Source: Oscillospiraceae bacterium
GTDB taxonomy: Bacteria > Bacillota_A > Clostridia > Oscillospirales > Oscillospiraceae
Assembly (NCBI GenBank): GCA_017627975.1
Contig: JAGAFT010000089.1
Location: 1 to 5,315, forward strand
Direction: 5' to 3'
DNA length: 5,315 nt
The notes beneath the pieces were generated by a model. It did no database searches. It was not told the DNA's origin and saw nothing but the letters and a program-made list of their open reading frames with translations. Each line of letters starts with the position of its first letter. Positions within the stretch are counted from its first letter, which is position 1. Below are positions 1 through 5,274 of this stretch, in pieces. Made by a program: the position numbers and the translations under genes.

Positions 1-2190
1 GCCTACGGCACGGAGTGCCTGCTCGATTCCGTGCGCCGTCTGGGATGCGCGTTCGCGGTCTATTCGACCCGCAAGCACCTGGAAACGGCCCCGCGCCTGA
101 GGATCCTCTTTCCGATCGACCGGACCGTCACGGCGGACGAATACGAACCGATCGCGCGCTGGATGGCGGCGCAGATCGGAATACAGATGGCCGACCCCAC
201 GACCTTCGAGGCGTCGCGCCTCATGTTCTGGCCTTCCTGCTGTCTTGACAGTCAGTATGTATTCGAGTACCAGGACGCGCCGCTCTTTTCCGCGGATATG
301 GTCCTTGCCACATATAAGGACTGGCGGGACTTCACCAGCTGGCCCCAAGTTCCGGGAGCAGTCAGCTACCAGAAGCTGGCCATGAAGCAGGGCGACCCTG
401 ACACAAAGCCCGGCATTGTGGGAGCCTTCAACCGCGCTTACGAGAACGTCTACAACGTTCTGGACAAGCTCCTGCCAGGGATCTATGCGCCCGTGGACGG
501 CGACGACAGCCGCTTCACCTACCTGGGCGGATCCACGACCGGCGGCGCGGTGGTCTACGATCACGGCAAGTTCCTGTATTCCCACCATGCGACGGACCCC
601 TGCAGCGGGAAACTGGTCAACTGTTTCGATCTTGTCCGCCTTCACAAGTTCGGAGACAAGGACGACACGGCGCAGCCGGGGACACCGAATAACCGGCTGC
701 CGAGCTACACGGCGATGTGTGAGTTCGCGGTGGCGGACGCGGCCTGCAGCGCGCTCATGGCAAAGGAACGCCGGGAGCAGGCAGTCAGGGACTTCGAGGG
801 CGTGATCGACCCGCCCGAGGCACAGCCGGCGGGAGAGGAGAGCGGTGAGGATCCGGACAGCATCGAATGGATGCAGAGGCTCGACATCAACAAGAAGACC
901 GGGCAGATCAAGGATACTATCGACAACGTTCTGATCATTCTGGACAACGACCCGATGCTCAAGGGGCGCTTCGCGCTCAACAAGTTCGCCGGTATGGGCG
1001 AGGTGCTGGGACGCCTTCCATGGACCGACGACGGCAAGCGCCGACTGTGGGATGACACAGACAGTAACGGCCTTTACTGGTACATGGAAAAAGCGTACAG
1101 CGTCACCCGGCGGAACACCATCGACGCCGCCCTTGACATCCACGCTTCGCTCCATGCCTTCAACGAGGTCCAGGATTTCTTAAATGGCCTGCAGTGGGAC
1201 GGAAAGCCCCGCCTGGATACCCTGTTTATTGACTTTCTGGGAGCCGCAGACGATGAGGCAGGTTACACAAGGGCCGTTACCCGTAAGTCCTTCACAGGGG
1301 CCGTAGCGAGGGCCATGGACCCCGGATGCAAGTACGATACCATGGTCATTCTCTGCGGGGAGCAGGGCATCGGAAAGAGCACCCTGCTGCAGAAGATGAG
1401 CCGCGGCTGGTTCAACGATTCCATAAGATCTTTCGAAGGCAAGGAGGCCGCGGAGCTTCTGCCGGGCGTCTGGATCGTCGAGATCGCGGAGCTGGACGCC
1501 TTCCGCAACACTGACGTCGCGCGGATCAAGCAGTTCGTATCGCTCTGCTCTGACCGTTACCGCGCCGCCTACGGCCGCCACATGAAGACCCAGCCGAGGT
1601 GCTGCGTGTTCTTCGGCACCTGCAACCAGATGGACTTTTTGCGCGATACGACCGGCAACCGCCGCTTCTGGCCCGTCGACGTCGGGATCACGCGCCCCAG
1701 GGTCAATGTCTGGGATCACCTGACTGACGCCTATATCGAGCAGGTGTGGGCGGAGGCAAAGTTCCGCTGGCAGATGGGTGAGCAGCTCTACCTGACGGGA
1801 GACGTCGCCAAGGCCGCCGTCGAGCACCAGGAACAGCACCGGGACGCGTCGCCCTGGGAGGGCATCATCGCGGAATTTGTAGAGCGGGCGATACCGGATG
1901 ACTGGTCGAAATGGTCACTCGACCGCCGCCGGGACTTCTGGGCGCTCAACGTAACGGGTGAGTACAACCTTGTTCAGCGTCAGAAAATATGCGCCGTCGA
2001 GGTGTGGTGCGAGTGTTTCGGCGGAAAAAAGAGCAATTTAAAGTCGCCTGAGCGGAAAGAAATCAACGCCTGCCTTGCCAATCTTCACGGATGGTGCGCC
2101 GGGAGAAGTCCGTTCAACGCGGGCAAGGAGTACGGAACGCAGCGCGGATTTGTCCGGACAGTGGTTGCAAACTGGCGGGAGGGCACGTAA
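1..2190 (+). CDS. VapE-family phage primase-helicase (AEP-like N-terminus plus SF3/D5-like ATPase), 5'-truncated by the window edge
   Basis: Replication protein expected to prime and unwind phage DNA. The frame is open from base 1, so the GTG at 31 is probably an internal codon and the real start lies upstream; family members are usually longer by roughly 100 residues. Numbering from that GTG: residues 1-240 resemble the archaeo-eukaryotic primase-like region of phage VapE proteins, with YSTRKH (11-16), the RLRILFPIDR stretch, and HHATDP (185-190). An acidic linker lies near 255-278. The VapE/SF3 ATPase region follows: Walker A GEQGIGKST (443-451), Walker B-like WIVEIAELDAF (481-491), a sensor-type FFGTCNQ (527-533), and GNRRFWPV (542-549), the likely arginine-finger segment. 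The C-terminus (about 630-719) resembles the winged-helix end of D5-like helicases. The primase metal-binding acidic residues would be off the window, so primase activity is inferred. The family call is firm; the exact biochemical role is not shown. VapE genes also occur on phage-inducible islands, but the neighbours favour a phage. Confidence 0.93.
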   Translation, partial: AYGTECLLDSVRRLGCAFAVYSTRKHLETAPRLRILFPIDRTVTADEYEPIARWMAAQIGIQMADPTTFEASRLMFWPSCCLDSQYVFEYQDAPLFSADMVLATYKDWRDFTSWPQVPGAVSYQKLAMKQGDPDTKPGIVGAFNRAYENVYNVLDKLLPGIYAPVDGDDSRFTYLGGSTTGGAVVYDHGKFLYSHHATDPCSGKLVNCFDLVRLHKFGDKDDTAQPGTPNNRLPSYTAMCEFAVADAACSALMAKERREQAVRDFEGVIDPPEAQPAGEESGEDPDSIEWMQRLDINKKTGQIKDTIDNVLIILDNDPMLKGRFALNKFAGMGEVLGRLPWTDDGKRRLWDDTDSNGLYWYMEKAYSVTRRNTIDAALDIHASLHAFNEVQDFLNGLQWDGKPRLDTLFIDFLGAADDEAGYTRAVTRKSFTGAVARAMDPGCKYDTMVILCGEQGIGKSTLLQKMSRGWFNDSIRSFEGKEAAELLPGVWIVEIAELDAFRNTDVARIKQFVSLCSDRYRAAYGRHMKTQPRCCVFFGTCNQMDFLRDTTGNRRFWPVDVGITRPRVNVWDHLTDAYIEQVWAEAKFRWQMGEQLYLTGDVAKAAVEHQEQHRDASPWEGIIAEFVERAIPDDWSKWSLDRRRDFWALNVTGEYNLVQRQKICAVEVWCECFGGKKSNLKSPERKEINACLANLHGWCAGRSPFNAGKEYGTQRGFVRTVVANWREGT

Positions 2191-2204
2191 GCAAGCCTTC
2201 CCGC
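2175..2204 (+). other. GC-rich hairpin spanning the primase-helicase stop codon
   Basis: GCGGGAGGGC (2175-2184) pairs with GCCTTCCCGC (2195-2204): ten pairs with one G-U, around a 10-base loop that contains the TAA stop. A short TTTT follows only at 2213-2216, nine bases after the stem, so this is not a textbook intrinsic terminator. It could be a weak terminator or an mRNA 3'-end stabiliser. Confidence 0.45.
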
Positions 2205-2274
2205 GGAGCGGATTTTACAGACGTAATAAGGTAAATTACAAAACGATAAACCGACTGCTGTTAATTACAAAGAA

Positions 2275-2294
2275 AAATTACAAATTGGTAATTT
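2275..2294. repeat. Inverted repeat AAATTAC-N6-GTAATTT
   Basis: Perfect 7-base arms at 2275-2281 and 2288-2294 with a 6-base spacer, built on one ATTACAAA copy. It looks like a binding site for a dimeric protein within the repeat cluster. Confidence 0.6.
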
Positions 2295-2345
2295 GAGAAA
2301 ATTGAGAATTTTCGAGGGGCGGTTTTATTACAAAATTACATTGAA

Positions 2346-2362
2346 ATTACAAAATTTGTAAT
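2346..2362. repeat. 17-base palindrome ATTACAAA-A-TTTGTAAT
   Basis: Two full copies of the repeat word face each other with a single central A. This is the most symmetrical element in the cluster and a natural candidate for the main binding site of a dimeric origin-binding protein or repressor. Confidence 0.7.
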
Positions 2363-2490
2363 GTGAAAAAACGTGATAAATAAAGGCTTTATAGGGGGTT
2401 TATTACAAATTACAAATTTTTCTATAAAAGATTATAAAAATAGAGAAATAGACATATCAGACTATATAAATCCCCCCTAAATCCTCAAAT

Positions 2491-2712
2491 GCCCGTTTTC
2501 AAGAAAGTTTCTCGCGCATGCGCGCGCACGCGAGGGACGTTATTTTCGGTTCTGAAGTGTGTAAAAGCGGCCGGGTGAAAATGGGCGTCGAAAGGGGCAA
2601 AGGTGCTGTCCTGGAACGGCGAACAGGTTCTAAGGCCGATCCGGCCGATGTCTGTCTGTAGCGGACGCACGTCCTCTGTACGTGGACACCCTCTGACGCA
2701 CGCGGACAAAAA
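2491..2712. other. GC-rich non-coding stretch with short repeats, no gene seen
   Basis: Composition returns to GC-rich here, but no reading frame on either strand gives a credible protein. The minus-strand frames across it are arginine/proline/serine-rich and have no recognisable motif. It contains the alternating tract at 2513-2532, GGCCGAT twice (2634-2640, 2643-2649), GACGCACG twice (2664-2671, 2695-2702), CCTCTG twice (2673-2678, 2690-2695) and the inverted repeat GGACG-CA-CGTCC (2663-2674). It could be part of the origin region, a leader, or the remains of a lost gene. Confidence 0.4.
2511..2534. repeat. CTCGCG/CGCGAG inverted repeat holding a 20-nt alternating pyrimidine-purine tract
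   Basis: Outer arms CTCGCG (2511-2516) and CGCGAG (2529-2534) enclose two smaller palindromes, GCGCATGCGC (2514-2523) and TGCGCGCGCA (2519-2528). Bases 2513-2532 strictly alternate pyrimidine and purine and are mostly CG steps, the sequence type that most readily forms Z-DNA or a cruciform under negative supercoiling. Confidence 0.6.
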
Positions 2713-2743
2713 TTGACTAGCTTGGTCAACAGTTAACGTTATT
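2713..2743 (+). promoter_or_regulatory. TTGAC-N7-GTCAA dyad and possible promoter before the nuclease operon
   Basis: TTGAC (2713-2717) and GTCAA (2725-2729) form a perfect 5-base dyad, followed by AGTTAAC (2731-2737) and the palindrome TAACGTTA (2734-2741). TTGACT at 2713-2718 would make a good -35, but no clear -10 lies 16-18 bases downstream; the best options, TAACGT at 2734 or GTTATT at 2738, are weak. An operator overlapping a promoter is a fair reading, as the operon starting at 2764 needs one after the long gap. Confidence 0.4.
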
Positions 2744-2748
2744 CAACT

Positions 2749-2758
2749 GGAAAGGGGG
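2749..2758 (+). promoter_or_regulatory. Ribosome binding site of the VRR-NUC gene
   Basis: The purine run GGAAAGGGGG ends five bases before the ATG at 2764 and fixes that start; no other in-frame start has a comparable site. Confidence 0.75.
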
Positions 2759-2763
2759 CAGCG

Positions 2764-3063
2764 ATGGCTGAGCGAGATCTGGAGCGCCGGCTGAGGGATC
2801 AGCTGAGGCGGGCGGGGTGCCTGCCGCTGAAGTTCGTGAGTCCGGGCTACACGGGAGTACCGGATAGGATCGTTCTGATCCCCGGGGGCCGGATCGTCTT
2901 TGTTGAGATGAAAGCACCGGGAGAGAAGGAGAGACCGAGACAGGTTTATGTGCAGGGCCTGCTGCGCCGTCTGGGCTTCACAGTGTTCTCAGCTGTGGAC
3001 AGCCGGGAGAAGATCGACCGCGTAGTGGAGTACTGCAGGGAGGCAATGCATGAGAGAGTATAG
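2764..3063 (+). CDS. VRR-NUC domain nuclease (stand-alone phage type)
   Basis: A 99-residue protein of the VRR-NUC branch of the PD-(D/E)XK nuclease fold, matching the usual size of stand-alone phage members. Visible motifs: an N-terminal glutamate in the first helix (E7), GVPDR (31-35) with the metal-binding aspartate D34, VFVEMK (45-50) giving the E48-x-K50 pair, and a glutamine after the core strand (Q60). The family includes structure-specific DNA endonucleases such as the FAN1 nuclease domain, and small phage versions are thought to cut branched or junction-like DNA; the substrate here is inferred. ATG 2764 is supported by a strong Shine-Dalgarno sequence. Its 3' end overlaps the next gene by 14 bases, so the two are probably translated together and may act as a pair in replication or recombination. 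No signal peptide or membrane segment is seen. Confidence 0.92.
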   Translation: MAERDLERRLRDQLRRAGCLPLKFVSPGYTGVPDRIVLIPGGRIVFVEMKAPGEKERPRQVYVQGLLRRLGFTVFSAVDSREKIDRVVEYCREAMHERV

Positions 3064-4435
3064 GCCGCACGGCTACCAGCGATATGTTACCGACAAGATG
3101 ATCGAACTGCCATACATGGGCGCATGGCTTGACATGGGCCTGGGTAAGACAGTCTGCACACTGACCGCCCTGCATGAGCTCAAGTATCACAGGTTCTGCA
3201 TTCGCAAGGCCCTTGTGATTGCGCCTAAGAACGTAGCAGAGAATACGTGGACCGCGGAGGCCGCCAAGTGGGAGCACCTGCAGGACCTGAGGCTGTCCGT
3301 CGTTCTGGGGACTGCCAAGCAGAGGATCGCCGCGCTGAGGGCCGATGCCGACGTCTACATCATCAACCGGGAGAACACACAATGGTTGGTAAAGTACTAC
3401 GGCCGGGAGTGGCCCTTCGACGTCGTGATCCTGGACGAATCCACCAGCTTTAAGAATCACCAGGCTAAGCGCTTCCGGGCCCTCAAGGCTGTACGCTCCC
3501 GGATCTCGAGGCTGATCGAGCTCACCGGCACGCCTTCCCCGAAGAGCCTTATGGATCTTTGGGCGCAGGTCTACCTGCTGGATGGAGGGGAGCGCCTGGG
3601 ACGCACGATCTCAGTTTACAGAGAGATCTACTTTGTACCTGACAAGCGCAGCCGGACCACCATATTCTCGTACGCGCTCAAGGAGGGAGCTGAGGAAGCG
3701 ATCTATAAGCAGCTATCTGACATCTGCATCTCGATGAAGTCAGAGGATTACTTAGAGCTTCCGGACAGGATCGACCACGACATACCTGTTGTCCTGGATG
3801 CCAAAGCCGCGAAAGCCTACCAGCAACTTGAGACCAACATGCTTTTGGAGGTCGGAGAGGAGGAGATCGTCACGGCTGCGAGCCGCGCTACACTCACCGG
3901 AAAGCTGCTACAGCTGTGCAATGGAGCGGTGTATTCGGAGATCGGGGACGTTATCCCCATTCATGACTGCAAGATGGAGGTATTTCTCGAGACGCTGGAA
4001 CAGCTGCAGGGTCAGCATGTCCTGGTCTATTACTACTTCAGGCATGACAGGGACAGGATCCTTGCGGCCCTCGAGGGCACAGGGCGCGTCGTACGGGTGT
4101 ACAAGGGCGCGCAGGAGGAAAGGGATTGGAACGCAGGAAAGATCGATGTCCTGCTTGCACAGCCGGCCTCATGCGGGTATGGCCTTAATCTGCAGGACGG
4201 AGGGCATCACATCGTGTGGTTCGGGCTGACATGGAGCCTGGAAGAGTACCAGCAGGCTAATAAGCGGTTGCATAGGCAGGGCCAAAAGTACCCCGTGATC
4301 GTTCACAGACTGATCGTCAAGGGAGGCATGGATGAGGACGTGATCAAGTCCCTGGAAAGCAAGGACGCATCACAGGACGCATTGATCGAGGCCCTTAAGG
4401 CAAGGGTTGACAAGGCACGGAGGATCGGATCATGA
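3050..4435 (+). CDS. SNF2-like DEAD/DEAH-box helicase (SF2 ATPase), phage type
   Basis: A 461-residue SF2 ATPase with both helicase lobes, a normal length for phage versions. Seen in order: a Q-motif-like HGYQ (7-10), Walker A MGLGKT (29-34), the Ia-like VIAPKNV (56-62), Walker B as DEST (129-132) where many relatives have DEAH or DEAD, motif III LTGTP (158-162), motif V around SCGYGLNLQDG (374-384), and motif VI HRQGQ (408-412) with the arginine finger. Motif VI of the RQGQ type points to the SNF2/Rad54-like group, whose members usually translocate on double-stranded DNA and remodel protein-DNA complexes rather than unwinding in the classical way. Start ATG 3050 is preceded by GGGAGG (3038-3043) inside the nuclease gene. 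Its stop overlaps the next start as ATGA. The partner nuclease suggests a role in processing replication or recombination intermediates, which is inference. Confidence 0.93.
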   Translation: MREYRPHGYQRYVTDKMIELPYMGAWLDMGLGKTVCTLTALHELKYHRFCIRKALVIAPKNVAENTWTAEAAKWEHLQDLRLSVVLGTAKQRIAALRADADVYIINRENTQWLVKYYGREWPFDVVILDESTSFKNHQAKRFRALKAVRSRISRLIELTGTPSPKSLMDLWAQVYLLDGGERLGRTISVYREIYFVPDKRSRTTIFSYALKEGAEEAIYKQLSDICISMKSEDYLELPDRIDHDIPVVLDAKAAKAYQQLETNMLLEVGEEEIVTAASRATLTGKLLQLCNGAVYSEIGDVIPIHDCKMEVFLETLEQLQGQHVLVYYYFRHDRDRILAALEGTGRVVRVYKGAQEERDWNAGKIDVLLAQPASCGYGLNLQDGGHHIVWFGLTWSLEEYQQANKRLHRQGQKYPVIVHRLIVKGGMDEDVIKSLESKDASQDALIEALKARVDKARRIGS

Positions 4436-4911
4436 CAGTCAATGAGTTATCACAGCTTTACTACCTGAATGAGGAGATCAAGAAGAACAAGCGCAAACTG
4501 CAGGAACTGCGATCAAGGCGGGGCCTGCATTCGCAGGTGATCGACGACATGCCGCACGGAGACGGCCCGAGGCGCTCTAAGGATGAGGACCTGACAGCCA
4601 TGATCATTGACCTGGAAGAGGTCATAAAGGCAAGACTTGTTCTGATCCAGAAGGAGCGCATAAGGCTTGAACGCTATATAACGACCATTCCGGACAGTCT
4701 CACGCGTCAGATCTTCGAGGACAGGTTCGTATCACTCATGTCATGGGACGAGGTTGCTATGGACATTGGCGGAGGCAGGGGATGCTCTGCGGATCGGGTA
4801 AAGAAGATCTGTTATCGTTATCTCAAACGCGAGAATGAGGGATTGACCGCGAGACAGGCCCGAGAAGCTGAGAAGATGGCAGATGAGTATGAATCCTCAC
4901 AGTCAAGTTAA
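4432..4911 (+). CDS. ArpU/RinA-like phage transcriptional regulator (DUF1492-type)
   Basis: A 159-residue protein that I assign to the DUF1492/ArpU/RinA-like group of phage regulators, some of which activate late (packaging and structural) genes. Residues 6-30 form a charged helix likely to be a coiled coil, followed by a VIDDMPHGDGP segment (36-46) typical of the group. A second long helix spans 54-83. Residues 90-134 resemble sigma-70 region 4, a helix-turn-helix: LTRQIFEDRF, SWDEVAMDIG, then CSADRVKKICYRYLKR as recognition helix. Residues 113-117 (GGGRG) make the turn unusually glycine-rich. The gene starts four bases before the helicase stop (ATGA), with GGAGG at 4419-4423 as its ribosome site, so it ends the operon. 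The long structured intergenic region downstream is where its own target promoter might lie. Family assignment is good; the activator role is inferred from relatives and position. Confidence 0.85.
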   Translation: MTVNELSQLYYLNEEIKKNKRKLQELRSRRGLHSQVIDDMPHGDGPRRSKDEDLTAMIIDLEEVIKARLVLIQKERIRLERYITTIPDSLTRQIFEDRFVSLMSWDEVAMDIGGGRGCSADRVKKICYRYLKRENEGLTARQAREAEKMADEYESSQSS

Positions 4912-4916
4912 AACGA

Positions 4917-4953
4917 CCACAGCGGGCCACAGGGACAGCGAGAGCGGCATAAT
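4917..4953 (+). promoter_or_regulatory. Candidate activator-dependent promoter
   Basis: CATAAT (4948-4953) matches five of six bases of a sigma-A -10 box, but no -35 box lies at the right distance. In its place are CCACAG words at 4917-4922 and 4927-4932 (10-base spacing, one helical turn) and ACAGCG words at 4919-4924 and 4935-4940. A -10 with repeats instead of a -35 is the pattern of an activator-driven promoter, and a putative activator gene ends just upstream. Confidence 0.35.
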
Positions 4954-4978
4954 ATGAGCTCTCACACAGCTTGTATTC

Positions 4979-4993
4979 ACCATGCATGGTACC
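4979..4993. repeat. Palindromes ACCATGCATGGT and GGTACC, overlapping
   Basis: A perfect 12-base palindrome (4979-4990) overlaps a 6-base palindrome (4988-4993). It is probably a protein-binding site if functional; chance cannot be excluded for its size. Confidence 0.45.
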
Positions 4994-5028
4994 AGGCAGG
5001 CACACAGTAAACGGTTTCGGGTCAAATT

Positions 5029-5038
5029 TAGTTAACTA
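5029..5038. repeat. Palindrome TAGTTAACTA
   Basis: A perfect 10-base palindrome preceded by GGTCAA (5020-5025). The pair GGTCAA plus AGTTAAC also occurs before the nuclease gene (2724-2737), which hints at a shared regulator. Confidence 0.4.
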
Positions 5039-5066
5039 TGTCGCTAAAGACGAATTTAGCGGCGTA
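5037..5066 (+). repeat. Hairpin with CGCTAAA/TTTAGCG arms
   Basis: Perfect 7-base arms at 5042-5048 and 5055-5061 with a 6-base loop. As RNA the stem extends outward to 5037 and 5066 with two G-U pairs. There is no T-run after it, so an intrinsic terminator is unlikely. Confidence 0.55.
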
Positions 5067-5076
5067 ATGTGGCATA

Positions 5077-5111
5077 GATAAGTAACACATCGGGAAATTG
5101 TGTTACTTATC
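5077..5111. repeat. Perfect 13-base inverted repeat around a 9-base spacer
   Basis: GATAAGTAACACA (5077-5089) and TGTGTTACTTATC (5099-5111) are exact reverse complements, separated by the asymmetric spacer TCGGGAAAT. A third TGTTAC half-site lies at 5120-5125. No T-run follows. The layout suits a dimeric DNA-binding protein or, more speculatively, a tyrosine-recombinase-type core site; an mRNA hairpin is also possible. Confidence 0.75.
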
Positions 5112-5203
5112 ATCGAAACTGTTACGAAACCACAAGAAATATCATGTCATTCCGTCATTATTTGCTGTGCTGGCGGCGGATTCTGAGCGCTCCGGACGTG
5201 ATC

Positions 5204-5259
5204 GGGGAGAGTGGGGAGGGGGAGACCCCCCGCCCCCGGGGGAAGCGCCAGGGCGGGGG
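5204..5259 (+). other. G- and C-tract region with very stable hairpin and G-quadruplex potential
   Basis: G-runs lie at 5204-5207, 5213-5216, 5218-5222, 5238-5242, 5251-5253 and 5255-5259, with C-runs at 5226-5231 and 5233-5237. The G-runs 5213-5222 can pair with the C-runs 5226-5236 in a nine-pair all-GC stem with an AGA loop. CCCCCGGGGG (5233-5242) is itself a palindrome. Several structures exclude one another, including G-quadruplexes on the + strand. Confidence 0.55.
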
Positions 5260-5274
5260 AGCGACCCCATTTTT
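5256..5274 (+). terminator. Weak terminator-like hairpin with T-run
   Basis: GGGG (5256-5259) can pair with CCCC (5265-5268) around AGCGA, and TTTTT follows at 5270-5274. The stem is short, but the stronger GC structures just upstream could add to it. It is the only G/C stem followed closely by a T-run after the regulator gene. Confidence 0.3.

Larger units (their letters stand above)
2235..2416 (+). repeat. Cluster of ATTACAAA repeats
   Basis: Exact copies on the + strand begin at 2235, 2264, 2277, 2327, 2346, 2402 and 2409; the last two overlap by one base. A variant ATTACATT is at 2335. Reverse-oriented partners TTTGTAAT (2355-2362) and GTAATTT (2288-2294) form dyads with neighbouring copies. 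Spacing is irregular, which excludes a CRISPR or a simple tandem repeat and fits protein-binding sites. Confidence 0.8.
2217..2490. other. AT-rich non-coding block, candidate iteron-type replication origin
   Basis: About 270 bases of strongly AT-rich DNA lie between the primase-helicase gene and the nuclease operon, in an otherwise GC-rich window. No ORF here looks like a real protein. The block carries seven exact ATTACAAA words plus one variant and their reverse complements, then a run of A/T-rich sequence (2418-2470) with several TATAAA-like words. Clustered short repeats plus an easily melted region beside a replication gene is the usual form of iteron origins. The function is inferred: no DnaA box was recognised and there is no skew data. 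A promoter array or operator cluster is the main alternative. Confidence 0.45.

Noticed and set aside
1180..1839. 219-codon minus-strand frame opposite the ATPase domain
   Set aside because: Antisense shadow of a conserved domain in GC-rich DNA; the + strand frame holds all the motifs.
2075..2296. 73-codon + strand frame overlapping the end of the primase-helicase gene
   Set aside because: It is a shifted frame of the real gene that runs into the repeat block; its lysine/asparagine tail just translates the ATTACAAA words.
2235..2416. Repeat cluster as a CRISPR array
   Set aside because: Repeats are only 8 bases, spacing is irregular and orientation mixed; no spacer-like units and no cas genes.
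2485..2729. Two minus-strand frames of 74 and 76 codons in the intergenic region
   Set aside because: No ribosome site or family motif, skewed Arg/Pro/Ser content from GC-rich DNA, and they overlap each other.
2978..3460. 160-codon minus-strand frame opposite the nuclease/helicase junction
   Set aside because: Antisense to two well-supported genes and without recognisable motifs.
4986..5081. 31-codon + strand frame in the region after the regulator
   Set aside because: Its composition is protein-like, but there is no ribosome site, its start lies inside a palindrome, and it is too short to support without homologues.
5077..5111. Thirteen-base inverted repeat as an intrinsic terminator
   Set aside because: The stem is AT-rich and no T-run follows the right arm, so it does not fit the intrinsic terminator pattern.
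5146..5159. GTCATT direct repeat with 8-base period
   Set aside because: Only two short copies; not distinguishable from chance.
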